Positions 7,005-14,856 of a stretch of 64,000 nt of DNA are shown one piece after another. A program made the position numbers and the translations under genes. The DNA lies in the NCBI RefSeq assembly GCF_003688995.1, contig NZ_PENI01000015.1:1-64000 (forward strand), written 5' to 3'. The notes beneath the pieces were generated by a model. The model made no database searches. It was not told the DNA's origin and saw nothing but the letters and a program-made list of their open reading frames with translations. Every line of letters begins with the position of its first letter. Position 1 is the first letter of the stretch. This DNA is from Streptomyces shenzhenensis. Lineage in GTDB: Bacteria; Actinomycetota; Actinomycetes; Streptomycetales; Streptomycetaceae.

Positions 7005-7796
7005 GTGAGCCCTGCTCTTCCTTCGGGCCTGCTCGGAGATCTCGACCCCACGAGCGATCGTGCGGTCTTCCGGCAGATCGCCGACCAGCTGCGCGAAGCC
7101 ATCGACCGTGGGCGATTCCGCGAGGGCGAGAAGCTGCCCTCAGAGGCTGAGCTTGTCGAGCACTACGGGGTGTCCCGGATGACGGTCCGGAACTCCTTCT
7201 CCATCCTTCAGGGGGAAGGGCTCGTCCATGCCGAGCACGGCAAGGGTGTGTTCGTCCGGCCCCGGCCGCCCGTGCGGCGCCTCGCCTCCGACCGGTTCGC
7301 CCGGCGGCATCGGGAGCAGGGGAAGTCCGCGTTCATCGTCGAGGCGGATGCAGCCGGCAGTCACCCGCAGGTCGACAGTCTTGAGGTCAAGGAAGAGAAA
7401 GCCAGTCAGGACGTGTCCACCCGGCTCGGCTCCGTACGCCGCGTGCTGGCCCGGCGTCGGCGGTATCTGCTGGACGGGCGGCCCGTGGAGTTCGCCACCT
7501 CCTACCTCCCCCTCGACATCGCCCGCGGCACCCAGATCGCCGAACCCAACCCCGGCCCCGGTGGCATCTACGCCCGCCTCGAAGAGCTGGGCCACCACCT
7601 CGATCACTTCGAGGAGGAGATCCGCGCCCGGATGCCCTCGCCCGACGAGGTGAAGACGCTCCGGCTGGCCTCCGGTGTGCCGGTCATTCACCTGATCCGG
7701 ACCGCCTTCGACGCCGAGGGGCGGGCTGTGGAGGTGTGCGACACGGTCATGGCGGCGGATGCCTACGTGCTGTCGTACCAGCTCCCGGCGACCTGA
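7005..7796 (+). CDS. GntR-family repressor, KorSA-like
   Basis: A 263-residue protein. Residues about 15-85 form the GntR winged helix: GEKLPSEAELVEHYGVSRMTVRN, then a G-K-G-V-F-V wing. The rest fits a UTRA effector domain (about 110-255). KorSA of pSAM2 is a GntR-family repressor of pra and of itself. Repeats containing ACTCGT or its complement before this gene, before the Pra-like gene, at the HATPase start and before the SpdD-like gene fit one repressor acting on several element promoters. The GTG at 7005 has AAAGGAG 7-8 bases upstream. Confidence 0.88.
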   Translation: MSPALPSGLLGDLDPTSDRAVFRQIADQLREAIDRGRFREGEKLPSEAELVEHYGVSRMTVRNSFSILQGEGLVHAEHGKGVFVRPRPPVRRLASDRFARRHREQGKSAFIVEADAAGSHPQVDSLEVKEEKASQDVSTRLGSVRRVLARRRRYLLDGRPVEFATSYLPLDIARGTQIAEPNPGPGGIYARLEELGHHLDHFEEEIRARMPSPDEVKTLRLASGVPVIHLIRTAFDAEGRAVEVCDTVMAADAYVLSYQLPAT

Positions 7797-7858
7797 TCGT
7801 CATGGTTTGCGGTGGTGCGCGGGCACGCTTCCCCGAACTCGTACACCCCAACACGCAT

Positions 7859-7874
7859 ACTCGTATAGACGAGT
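7859..7874. promoter_or_regulatory. Palindromic operator ACTCGTATAGACGAGT
   Basis: Perfect 6-bp arms ACTCGT and ACGAGT lie around ATAG, in the spacer between the GntR gene and the Pra-like gene. A further TAGACGAGTAGATA lies at 7942-7955, directly before the ribosome site. These are the best candidates for the GntR target controlling the transfer and replication operon. Confidence 0.6.
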
Positions 7875-7941
7875 GGGCAAGTTGTGTGGCAAGGTGATCG
7901 TCGTGAGCCCGGGAGATCGGGTTCGCAGAACGCTACATGTA

Positions 7942-7955
7942 TAGACGAGTAGATA
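7942..7955. promoter_or_regulatory. Second candidate operator, TAGACGAGTAGATA
   Basis: It shares TAGACGAGTAGATA exactly with 11022-11035, before the SpdD-like gene. The one here overlaps the AGGAG site of the Pra-like gene, so a bound repressor would also mask translation start signals in DNA near the promoter. Confidence 0.5.
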
Positions 7956-7967
7956 GGAGTGTGTGCC

Positions 7968-8324
7968 TTGCGCACCATCCGTGTTGAGACCACCGCCGCC
8001 ACGATCCTCCTCACCGAGGCTCCTGAGCCCAAGGTCCGCGACCGTCAGACCGGCGAGATCGCCAAGGACGCCGTGAGCGGTGAGGCGCTGATGACCATCG
8101 GCGTCGTCTACATCGAGGACGGGGAGTCCTCGCTGATCAAGGTCACCGTGCCGGAGGGCGGCGTTTCCGAGGGGCTGAACCTCGGTGCGCCGGTCTCGCT
8201 CCCCGGCCTCGTCGCCCGGCCGTGGGAGTCCGTGTTCAACGGGCAGCAGCGTCACGGCATCGCCTACCGGGCCGCCGCCGTCACCCCGGCCGCGTTCCAG
8301 GCTGCCATGGGGGCCACCGCCTGA
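7968..8324 (+). CDS. Pra-like replication/integration/excision activator
   Basis: A 118-residue protein starting MRTIRVETTAATILL, with central V-R-D-R-Q-T-G-E and a C-terminal segment around G-L-V-A-R-P-W. This beta-rich build resembles the small Pra-like proteins encoded between korSA and tra in AICEs. In pSAM2, Pra is the KorSA-repressed activator of replication, integration and excision. The TTG at 7968 fits the AGGAG at 7954-7958, whereas the GTG at 7959 directly abuts that site. Its stop overlaps the next ATG (TGATG). Family assignment is by position and general resemblance. Confidence 0.6.
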   Translation: MRTIRVETTAATILLTEAPEPKVRDRQTGEIAKDAVSGEALMTIGVVYIEDGESSLIKVTVPEGGVSEGLNLGAPVSLPGLVARPWESVFNGQQRHGIAYRAAAVTPAAFQAAMGATA

Positions 8325-9703
8325 TGACCGACCTGACAACGCTCCTGGAGGTGGGTGGTCCTGTCGCCGCGCTCGGCGGCGGGGCTGCCTACACCCGGGC
8401 CAAGCACCCGGCGGTCTACTGGTCCGCCGTCGGCGGCCCGATATCCACGGTCCGCCTGCTCAGCTCGTACGGCTCCGTCATGGAAGCCTGCGGCCTGACC
8501 GTCGCGCCCTCCCGGCTGCGGGTCCTCGCCGTCAAGGCCACCACCCGGCGGGAGGTCCGGGCGGTCCCGCCCCGCCGGGGCATCCTCCGTCCCACCTCGA
8601 CCGGGCTGCGCTTGCGGCTCCGGCTTGCTCCTGGGCAGGAGCCTGCTGACGTCGCCGCCTCGGCCGAACGCCTGCGGCACGCCTGGGGCGTCCACGCCGT
8701 CTACGTCACCACGATCAAGCCGGGTGTCGTCGAGCTGCGGCTTGTCGGGTACGACGTCCTGCGCCGCGTCCGGATGCCCCGCAAGACCGGTGGCGGCTTC
8801 CTCAAGGTGCCGGTGGCACTGCGCGAGGACGCCATGCCCTTCGTCCGCGACTACCGCACCGTTCCCCACCAACTCACCCTCGGCGCGACCCTGTCCGGCA
8901 AGTCCATGTACCTGCGCCACCTCATCTCCGGGCTCGCCCGTCAGGACGGTGTCGCACTTGTGGGGATCGACTGCAAGCGGGGCGTCGAACTGGCGCCCTT
9001 CGCCGCCCGCCTCTCCGCCCTCGCCACCGACCCCGACGAAGCCGCCGAGCTGCTGCCCGTCCTGGTCAAGGAAATGGAGGACCGATACGACCTGATCAAG
9101 GAACGGCAGGGCATCGCGCCCAGCACCCCGGACGAGGAGATCACCTCCGACATCTGGGGCCTGCCCAAGAGCGAACGCCCTGTGCCCATCGTCCTGTTCG
9201 TCGACGAGGTAGCCGAACTCTTCCTCACCGCGACCCGCAAGGACGAGGAACGTCGGGACGAGATGGTCACGCAGCTCATCCGCCTCGCCCAGCTCGGTCG
9301 CGCGGCCGGCATCTACCTCGAAGTCTGCGGCCAGCGCTTCGGCGCCGAACTCGGCAAGGGCGCCACCATGCTCCGCGCCCAGCTCACCGGCCGCGTCTGC
9401 CACCGCGTCAACGACGAAGCCTCCGCCAAGATGGCCCTCGGCGACATCGCCCCCGAGGCCGTCTACGCCGCCTGCTCCATCGCTCCCGAGATGCCCGGCC
9501 TCGCCGTCGCGGGCGACACCTCCGGCGGTTGGTCCCGCATCCGCACCCCCTACCTCTCCCTCGCCGACGCTGCCGCCATCTGCCAGGACTCGGCCGATCT
9601 GGTCCCCGACGTCCCCGCCCTCAAGCCCTTCCGGCCTCACGTGCCTGTGCACCCGGTCGAGCCGCCGCCCCCGGTCATCCGGCCGCGTCCGGTGACCAAC
9701 TGA
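8324..9703 (+). CDS. FtsK/SpoIIIE-type conjugative DNA translocase (TraB/TraSA-like)
   Basis: A 459-residue motor protein. The Walker A motif is GATLSGKS near residue 186, the Walker B motif is IVLFVDEVAELF near 290, followed by a Q-L-G-R-A-A-G-I-Y-L-E segment of the FtsK/HerA fold. The N-terminus has weakly hydrophobic stretches only. In Streptomyces a single FtsK-like protein moves double-stranded DNA between mycelial cells, so this is the key conjugation gene. The start overlaps the upstream stop, showing translational coupling. I found no obvious array of 8-bp TRS-like recognition repeats beside it. Confidence 0.9.
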   Translation: MTDLTTLLEVGGPVAALGGGAAYTRAKHPAVYWSAVGGPISTVRLLSSYGSVMEACGLTVAPSRLRVLAVKATTRREVRAVPPRRGILRPTSTGLRLRLRLAPGQEPADVAASAERLRHAWGVHAVYVTTIKPGVVELRLVGYDVLRRVRMPRKTGGGFLKVPVALREDAMPFVRDYRTVPHQLTLGATLSGKSMYLRHLISGLARQDGVALVGIDCKRGVELAPFAARLSALATDPDEAAELLPVLVKEMEDRYDLIKERQGIAPSTPDEEITSDIWGLPKSERPVPIVLFVDEVAELFLTATRKDEERRDEMVTQLIRLAQLGRAAGIYLEVCGQRFGAELGKGATMLRAQLTGRVCHRVNDEASAKMALGDIAPEAVYAACSIAPEMPGLAVAGDTSGGWSRIRTPYLSLADAAAICQDSADLVPDVPALKPFRPHVPVHPVEPPPPVIRPRPVTN

Positions 9704-9791
9704 CCGTCGTCCCTTCCGCGCATCGGTCGGCGTGACCGCCTCGCGCCAACTCCCTACCCCTCCCATGCCCGAAACCGAAAGGAGCCCGACC

Positions 9792-10424
9792 GTGCGCGCC
9801 CACCTCGGCCGTGTCGACGCGGTGTTGGTTCAGGCGCTCATCGCTGCCGCGTTGTCCTTCGCCCACCTCCACGACGTAGCCATGGCGGCCGGACAGGACG
9901 GGTGGAAAGCCTGGGCGTACCCGATCAGCGTTGACCTGCTGCTCGTCGCCGCATGGCGTCGACTCCGCTCCGGTACGGCCAAGGCTGCGGCCTGGTGCTG
10001 GTTCGTCATCGCCCTCGTCGCGTCCCTCGGAGCGAACGTCGCCACCGCCGGCCTCCTCGACCTGGACGACGTCCCGGCCTGGCTGCGGATCCTCGTGGCC
10101 GGTTGGCCCGCCGTCGCGTTCCTCGGCGGCACACTTCTCGCTCACTCGGCACCGAAGGCGGATACCGACGAGATCGGCGCTGACGTCATCAAGGACCAGG
10201 AGCACGAGCCCGAAGCCACCCCCGACCCGCCTGTCCAACCCACCATCGAGGCGCTGCCGGAACGCCCGCCCGTCCCGGTCCCGGCCGCCCTGGTCGACCA
10301 CGCCCGAAAGGTCGCCGCCGAACACCGCACCCGCACCGGCACCCCGATCGACACCCCGACTCTCCGCGCCCGTCTCGGCGTCCCGGCACCCATGGCCGAA
10401 GCCATCGCCGCTCAACTCACCTGA
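9792..10424 (+). CDS. DUF2637 membrane protein (SpdB-like spread protein)
   Basis: A 210-residue protein. The first ~110 residues hold three to four hydrophobic segments in the DUF2637 pattern (LIAAALSFAHL, ISVDLLLVAAW, WCWFVIALVASL, PAVAFLGGTLLAH). Then comes a proline-rich cytoplasmic tail with a possible small helix-turn-helix at the end. DUF2637 proteins follow tra in AICEs and are thought to help plasmid spread inside the mycelium. The GTG at 9792 has AAAGGAG 7 bases upstream. The longer frame from 9732 begins with proline-rich sequence and has no good site. Confidence 0.82.
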   Translation: MRAHLGRVDAVLVQALIAAALSFAHLHDVAMAAGQDGWKAWAYPISVDLLLVAAWRRLRSGTAKAAAWCWFVIALVASLGANVATAGLLDLDDVPAWLRILVAGWPAVAFLGGTLLAHSAPKADTDEIGADVIKDQEHEPEATPDPPVQPTIEALPERPPVPVPAALVDHARKVAAEHRTRTGTPIDTPTLRARLGVPAPMAEAIAAQLT

Positions 10425-10436
10425 ACAGGAGGAACC

Positions 10437-10619
10437 ATGTCGCTCTGCTTCAACACAGCCGCCGACTACCTCGAAGCGGCCAGCCAGATGGCCGACGCAG
10501 GGCGCCCGACGTTGGCCCGGCTCCTCGCCGAAGAGGCCGCCGATCGCATGTCGGACGCTGCCGAAGCGGCCCGGATCCTGAACGAATTCCCCGGCTCCAG
10601 CCTGCGACAGGAGGACTGA
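10437..10619 (+). CDS. Small AICE hypothetical protein
   Basis: A 60-residue protein, mostly amphipathic helix (A-A-D-Y-L-E-A, then L-A-R-L-L-A-E-E-A-A). AGGAGG precedes the ATG, and it follows the DUF2637 gene by 12 bases in the same operon. The family and role are unknown. Confidence 0.6.
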   Translation: MSLCFNTAADYLEAASQMADAGRPTLARLLAEEAADRMSDAAEAARILNEFPGSSLRQED

Positions 10620-10621
10620 CC

Positions 10622-10813
10622 ATGACCGCCAACCGCCGCTTCCGCAACGTCACCCGCATCGGCCCCGTCCAGGTCGGCACCGCCTACGACGACCGGGGCC
10701 GCGAGAAGCACACCGCCGCCTGCACCGCACCCCGCTGCGGCTTCTCCGCCGACTACGACAGCCGGGCCGCCGCCGAACTCGCCGCCCGCACCCACTGCTG
10801 CCCCGTCCGCTGA
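10622..10813 (+). CDS. Small mobile-element transfer protein
   Basis: A 63-residue protein with cysteines spaced for a small metal site (C-T-A-P-R-C and a C-terminal H-C-C). It resembles short proteins annotated as mobile element transfer proteins in other AICEs. It starts 2 bases after the upstream stop, within the tra-spd-rep operon, and AGGAGG precedes the ATG. Its mechanism is unknown. Confidence 0.7.
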   Translation: MTANRRFRNVTRIGPVQVGTAYDDRGREKHTAACTAPRCGFSADYDSRAAAELAARTHCCPVR

Positions 10814-10829
10814 AGGGACCCCGAACACC

Positions 10830-11024
10830 GTGACCGTCAGTCTGCCGCTGGTCGTCGTACTCGGCTTCTTCGCCTGGGGCGCCGTCAGGTTCCTGGGCGT
10901 CCGCGCCTGGGTCGTCGTCCTGGTCGCCCTCTTCGGCTTCTGGCTTTCCCACACCTTCCTGGCCCCCGCCATCGAGACCGGTACGCGCTCCGGCGTGGAC
11001 GTCATAAACCGCCCACATGACTAG
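10830..11024 (+). CDS. Small Spd-like membrane protein
   Basis: A 64-residue protein with two hydrophobic segments (LPLVVVLGFFAWGAVRFL and AWVVVLVALFGFWLS). Small membrane proteins of this kind accompany tra genes on Streptomyces plasmids as spread functions. GTG start, 16 bases after the preceding gene. Function is inferred from context. Confidence 0.65.
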   Translation: MTVSLPLVVVLGFFAWGAVRFLGVRAWVVVLVALFGFWLSHTFLAPAIETGTRSGVDVINRPHD

Positions 11025-11035
11025 ACGAGTAGATA
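11022..11035. promoter_or_regulatory. Candidate operator inside the operon, before the SpdD-like gene
   Basis: TAGACGAGTAGATA is identical to 7942-7955. It overlaps the end of the upstream gene and precedes the AAGGAG used by the SpdD-like gene. It may mark a second repressor-controlled promoter driving spdD, rep, xis and int. Confidence 0.5.
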
Positions 11036-11049
11036 AGGAGATCCCGGCC

Positions 11050-11298
11050 GTGTTCCTGCCCAAGTATCCCGACAGCCCCACCCCGCCGCCCACGCACACC
11101 CACTCGCCGACCGGCCCGGCCCCTGTCCGGCGCTCCGCGCTCCCGGCCGTCTCCGTCAGTACCGGCGCCGTCGTCGCCGTGCTCACGGGTGGCTTGGTCC
11201 TCACTGCGCTCCTGGCCGCCGTCGCCGTGTCGGCCATTTCCGTGGCCATCGCCGCCGTGGTCCTGCGTTCCCTGCTGCGCGAGCACAACCGGCGCTGA
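11050..11298 (+). CDS. SpdD-like spread protein
   Basis: An 82-residue protein. It has a proline- and histidine-rich N-terminus (MFLPKYPDSPTPPPTHTHS), then a long hydrophobic helix pair (about residues 35-70) and a basic end. This is the usual make-up of SpdD proteins. The GTG at 11050 has AAGGAG 9 bases upstream. The ATG at 11017 would run through the operator-like repeat and has no site. Confidence 0.75.
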   Translation: MFLPKYPDSPTPPPTHTHSPTGPAPVRRSALPAVSVSTGAVVAVLTGGLVLTALLAAVAVSAISVAIAAVVLRSLLREHNRR

Positions 11299-11393
11299 TT
11301 CGCGCCGACCCCTGGGGCGACCACGACACCGCCAAGCATCCGGCCGCCCCGGGGCCCATCGCTCCTGACCGTTCTAGTCAGAAGGAGACAGCC

Positions 11394-12737
11394 ATCTTCA
11401 CCCGCACCACCCCGCCCCCGCTCCCGGAACTTGCCAGGCTGGCCCAGCACGGCACCCTGCCGGGCATCCTCCAACAGCTCTCCGGCCTCGGCGGCTGCAC
11501 CAACCCGATCCGGCTCGACGGCCACCGCACCGAGTACGACATCGACACCACGACGGGCGAGATCGGCCGTGTGCTCCAGCACCTCGACTCGACCGACCTG
11601 CCCGCCGGCCAACTCCTCGTCCGCTGCAACAACCGGCGCACGACCCGTTGCGCGGCCTGCGCGGAGGTCTACCGCCGCGACACCTTCCACCTCATCACCG
11701 CCGGGCTCCGGGGCGGCAAGGGCACCCCGGAACACGTCGCCGCTCACCCCCGCGTCTTCGCCACCTTCACCGCCCCCGGCTTCGGCCCCGTCCACAACCG
11801 CCGCACCGACGGCCGTACCTGCCGCTGCGGCACCCACCACGACCAGGACGACGACACCCTCGGCACCCCACTCGACCCCGACACCTACGACTACGAAGCC
11901 GCCGTCCTCTGGAACGCCCACGCCGGTGCCCTTTGGCGACGCTTCTCGATCTACCTCCGCCGGGAGGTCGCCAAGCGAGCGGGCCTGTCGCAGCGCCGCC
12001 TACGTGACCATGCCCGCGTCTCCTTCGCCAAGGTCGCCGAGTACCAGAAGCGCGGCGCCGTCCACTTCCATGCCGTCATCCGCCTCGACGGCCCGGAAGG
12101 CGGCGACACCCCACCCCCGCCCTGGGCCACTGCCGAACTCCTCACCGACGCCATCCGCGCTGCTGCCGCCAAGGTCCGCGTCGACGGCCCGACCCTCGAC
12201 AGCCGCACCCACATCTTCACCTTCGGCCGCCAACTCGACGTCCGCACCATCCGATCCGCCGACTTCAACGACGGCCAGGAACTCACCGAACGCGCCGTTG
12301 CCGCCTACATCGCCAAGTACGCCACCAAGGGCGCAGAGACCGCCACGGGAGCTCTCGACCGGCCGCTGAAGTTCGCCGCCGAACTCGCCCAGCTCGACAT
12401 CAGCGACCACGCCCGCCGCCTCATCCGAACCGCCTGGACTCTCGGCGCCCGCAAGGACCTGGAACACCTCCGCCTGCGCGCCTGGGCCCACATGCTCGGC
12501 TTCCGCGGCCACTTCTCCACCAAGTCCCGCCGCTACTCCACCACCCTCGGCGCCCTCCGCGACGCCCGCGCCGAATGGCGCCGAGCGCAAGCGGCAGCAG
12601 CCAACAGCCCTCGTCCGGACACCACGTACGTCCTCGCGCACTGGGTCTTCGCCGGCACCGGCCTCAGCGCCGCCGAGACATGGCTTGCCGCATCCCTCGA
12701 ACCCGCCCCCGGAACGGAAGGAGAGCCCACCGCATGA
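11394..12737 (+). CDS. RepSA-like rolling-circle replication initiator
   Basis: A 447-residue protein if read from the ATC at 11394. Cysteine motifs R-C-N-N-R-R and C-A-A-C near residues 73-90 look like a zinc site. The HUH metal motif is in G-A-V-H-F-H-A-V near 223, and the nicking tyrosine is probably in A-A-Y-I-A-K-Y near 306. RepSA replicates pSAM2 by the rolling-circle mode after excision. The frame has no ATG, GTG or TTG between the upstream stop codon and 11571, yet family-like sequence (ELARLAQHG, then GGCTNP) begins near 11424. GAAGGAG lies 6 bases before the ATC, so an AUC start is likely. A GTG at 11571 would delete the first 59 residues. Confidence 0.85.
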   Translation: MFTRTTPPPLPELARLAQHGTLPGILQQLSGLGGCTNPIRLDGHRTEYDIDTTTGEIGRVLQHLDSTDLPAGQLLVRCNNRRTTRCAACAEVYRRDTFHLITAGLRGGKGTPEHVAAHPRVFATFTAPGFGPVHNRRTDGRTCRCGTHHDQDDDTLGTPLDPDTYDYEAAVLWNAHAGALWRRFSIYLRREVAKRAGLSQRRLRDHARVSFAKVAEYQKRGAVHFHAVIRLDGPEGGDTPPPPWATAELLTDAIRAAAAKVRVDGPTLDSRTHIFTFGRQLDVRTIRSADFNDGQELTERAVAAYIAKYATKGAETATGALDRPLKFAAELAQLDISDHARRLIRTAWTLGARKDLEHLRLRAWAHMLGFRGHFSTKSRRYSTTLGALRDARAEWRRAQAAAANSPRPDTTYVLAHWVFAGTGLSAAETWLAASLEPAPGTEGEPTA

Positions 12738-12946
12738 CCGACCGATACCTGTCCGTCGACCAGGTTGCCGAGCTGCTCGGTACGACCGCCCGCTTCCCCC
12801 GGCGGCTGATCGAAGAGCGGCGCATCCGGTACGTGAAGGTCGGTCGGCACGTACGCATCCCCGAGAGCGCCGTCGAAGAGTTCGTCCAGTCCCGCACGGT
12901 GGAGCCGCTGAGGCGTCCCCGCACCGGCTTCAGGAGGGCTGCCTGA
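12734..12946 (+). CDS. xis: Excisionase (Xis), MerR-like helix-turn-helix
   Basis: A 70-residue excisionase-family protein: YLSVDQVAELLGT, a recognition helix around F-P-R-R-L-I-E-E-R, then VGRHVRIPESAVEEF. Xis bends att DNA and turns Int towards excision. The ATG overlaps the rep stop (ATGA), and its own stop overlaps the int start (TGATG), so rep, xis and int form one coupled unit. Confidence 0.9.
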   Translation: MTDRYLSVDQVAELLGTTARFPRRLIEERRIRYVKVGRHVRIPESAVEEFVQSRTVEPLRRPRTGFRRAA

Positions 12947-14115
12947 TGGCCAACAACAAGGGCAGGCGCCGCCGATTCGGCGCGATCAGACGCCTTCCTT
13001 CCGGCCGGTACCAGGCCCGCTATCCGGGTCCTGATGGCGTGATGCGCCCGGCTCCGATCACCTTCGAGACGACAGCGGACGCGGACGACTGGCTCGCCGA
13101 GAAGCAGACGGAGATCCGCCGGGGCGAGTGGCGCGATCCCGAGGCAGGCGCGGTGAGCTTCCGGGCCTACGCCGACAAGTGGGTCGACGAACGGGAGCTC
13201 GCGCCCCTCACCCGCGACCTGTACCGCTATCTCCTCGACAAGCACCTGTTCGCCTTCGCCGAGTCGGACTTGGACGAGATCACAGCTCCGCGCGTGCGTG
13301 AGTGGCGGGCCGATCGGCTGCGGACCGCCAACGCCAAGACGATGACGGCCAAGGCGTACCGGCTCCTCAAGGCCATCATGGAGACGGCCGTGGACGACGA
13401 GTTGATCACTCGCAATCCGTGCCGAATCAAGGGCGCCGGTAAGGAGAAGGCGGCTGAGCGGCGCATCGCCACTGTCGCCCAAGTCGACGCACTCGCCAAC
13501 GCCGTGGGGATGCGCTGGCGGCTCATGGTCTACCTCGGTGCGTACGGTCCGATGCGGCCGGAAGAGCTGGCCGGCCTCCGCCGCCGGGACGTCGACCTCG
13601 ACAACCTGCGCGTCCGCGTTCGCCTCGCCGAGCCGGAGCGGATGAACGGGCGACGCGTGCAAGGCGACACCAAGTCCGAGGCCGGAACCCGGACTGTGAT
13701 TCTTCCCGCGTTCCTCCACCGGGAGCTCCGCTGGCATCTGCAGAGCTACGCCGAGCAGGGGCCGGATGGGTTGCTCTTCGTCGGGGAGAAAGGCGCTCCG
13801 TTCCGGCGTAGCACCTTCGGGCGGAGGCGGCGGAAGGCGCGGGAGATCGTCGGCATGCCTGAGGGCTTCCGGTTCTACGATCTCCGGCACACGGGGCACA
13901 CGCTGTCCACGCGCTCCGGCGCCACGCTCAAGGACACCATGGTCCGGGCCGGACAGTCCTCCGAGAAGGCGGCGCTGATCTACCAGCACTCCGACGACGA
14001 GCGGCAGGAGGAGGTCGCCGCCGGGCTGGACGCCACCGTTCGTAAGGCTCGGGCCGCTGCCGCACGGAGAACGCCCGACAAGCCTTCTGGCACGAATCTG
14101 GCACGCGACAACTGA
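12946..14115 (+). CDS. int: Tyrosine recombinase integrase of the AICE
   Basis: A 389-residue phage-type integrase. It has an N-terminal arm-binding region (1-70), a core-binding SAM-like domain (about 71-170) and a catalytic domain (about 175-365). Visible catalytic elements are R204 in RPEELAGLRRR, R314 in FYDLRHTGH, and Y346 in ALIYQHSDDE. It acts on the tRNA-Gly 3' end, and its gene ends about 48 bases from the 49-bp core, as in other AICEs. It is intact, unlike the related pseudogene at 184-985. The start overlaps the xis stop. Confidence 0.94.
   Translation: MANNKGRRRRFGAIRRLPSGRYQARYPGPDGVMRPAPITFETTADADDWLAEKQTEIRRGEWRDPEAGAVSFRAYADKWVDERELAPLTRDLYRYLLDKHLFAFAESDLDEITAPRVREWRADRLRTANAKTMTAKAYRLLKAIMETAVDDELITRNPCRIKGAGKEKAAERRIATVAQVDALANAVGMRWRLMVYLGAYGPMRPEELAGLRRRDVDLDNLRVRVRLAEPERMNGRRVQGDTKSEAGTRTVILPAFLHRELRWHLQSYAEQGPDGLLFVGEKGAPFRRSTFGRRRRKAREIVGMPEGFRFYDLRHTGHTLSTRSGATLKDTMVRAGQSSEKAALIYQHSDDERQEEVAAGLDATVRKARAAAARRTPDKPSGTNLARDN
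14086..14105 (+). repeat. Paired TCTGGCACG repeats, right arm (putative Int arm sites)
   Basis: TCTGGCACG occurs at 14086-14094 and 14097-14105, within the last codons of int. Same sequence, orientation and 11-base period as the pair at 1555-1574. In the excised circle the two pairs would flank the 49-bp core, as expected for attP arms. Confidence 0.55.
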
Positions 14116-14132
14116 TCACGAGGGACAGCAAA

Positions 14133-14159
14133 AAGGCCCGGGTCTCTGACCTGGGCCTT
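14133..14159 (+). terminator. Hairpin terminator between int and tRNA-Gly
   Basis: AAGGCCCGGGT pairs with ACCTGGGCCTT around CTCTG, with one G-U pair. It ends the int transcript and, from the other side, the tRNA transcript. A matching hairpin lies at 1371-1397 by the left att. Confidence 0.65.
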
Positions 14160-14162
14160 CTT

Positions 14163-14211
14163 CATGGAGCGGGTGACGAGAATCGAACTCGCGCTCTCAG
14201 CTTGGGAAGCT
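14163..14211. other. Right attachment site (49-bp core within tRNA-Gly)
   Basis: Identical to 1401-1449. It covers the 3' half of the tRNA from the CCA to the anticodon stem, so integration restores a working tRNA gene. Confidence 0.9.
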
Positions 14212-14238
14212 GATGTTCTACCATTAAACTACACCCGC
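14165..14238 (-). tRNA. tRNA-Gly (anticodon CCC), 3' CCA encoded
   Basis: Read on the minus strand: acceptor arm GCGGGTG pairing with CACCCGC, D-loop with GTTTAATGGTAGAAC, anticodon stem TCAGC/GCTGA around TTCCCAA (anticodon CCC), T-arm CGAG-TTCGATT-CTCG, discriminator T and encoded CCA at 14165-14167. All four arms pair. It reads GGG codons and is the integration target of the element to its left. Confidence 0.95.
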
Positions 14239-14507
14239 GTAAGACGCCGACCGGAGTCGGTGTCCGAATGCTCGCTCACTCTACCTCATCGCAGGCCCCC
14301 GGCGCTGACGCCGTGGGCCTGAGGGCGTTTCAGGGGGTGGGATCCGGGTGCGGGAGGCCGGAGTTGGGGCGTACGGTGGGGTGTGAAAGAGGGGCCGGGC
14401 GGGCCGGAGTGCCGCCTGGAGAGTCGCCTCGTTGATCCCGTAATGTGGCTTTTGTCGTCAGGGTAGTTGGCCAGACGCGGCTCTTGGGGAAGGGACTCTT
14501 GGACTTG

Positions 14508-14666
14508 ATGGAACGCACCGTCGTCCGCTGTGCCGATGGGCACGTGTTCAGCACCGCTTCGTTCCCGATGCAGCAGGCCGAGCGGCTCGGACCCGGCCGG
14601 CTCGTCCGGTGTCCGCGGTGTGCCCGGCTCCGCAGCGTGGTGCCGGTCGCGCTCGAGAAGCAGTAG
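14508..14666 (+). CDS. Small zinc-ribbon-like protein
   Basis: A protein of about 52 residues beginning MERTVVRCADGHVF, with R-C-P-R-C-A-R further on. The C-x4-H plus C-x2-C arrangement suggests one metal knuckle. Near-identical short proteins are common in Streptomyces, with no known role. It lies alone between the tRNA and dcd. A TTG a few codons upstream in the same frame is an alternative start. Confidence 0.6.
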   Translation: MERTVVRCADGHVFSTASFPMQQAERLGPGRLVRCPRCARLRSVVPVALEKQ

Positions 14667-14856
14667 CGGCAGCAGAAGCAGTAGCGGCAGCAGCAGGGAT
14701 GAGTGGGAACTTGGGGCTCTTGTGAAAGTGAGATGCGGTAGCCCGTCGTAGCGGGCTGCCTCCGGCGGCGGTGCGGCTCGCCTCGCCGGTCGCCCCGTCC
14801 GCGCGCGGAGTCGTCACGATTGTCACGGCTCCGCGCGCCTTGCGTATCCTCGGGAC

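Larger units (their letters stand above)
1401..14211. mobile_element. Integrated conjugative element (AICE, pSAM2 type) in tRNA-Gly(CCC)
   Basis: The element is bounded by 49-bp direct repeats and carries the AICE core: KorSA-like GntR regulator, Nudix (Pif-like) protein, FtsK/TraB translocase, Spd proteins, RepSA-like rolling-circle initiator, Xis and Int. Int and its att site lie at the tRNA end. Paired TCTGGCACG repeats lie inside each end. All backbone genes look intact, so excision and transfer are plausible. Cargo (a coiled-coil membrane protein and the nuclease-ATPase) is next to the left att, the usual place for accessory genes. The length between the direct repeats is about 12.7 kb, in the normal AICE range. 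Confidence 0.92.

Noticed and set aside
8324..9791. Arrays of 8-bp TRS-like transfer repeats (clt) near the translocase
   Set aside because: I looked for repeated octamers of the GACCCGGA type and saw no cluster, so I do not call a clt site.
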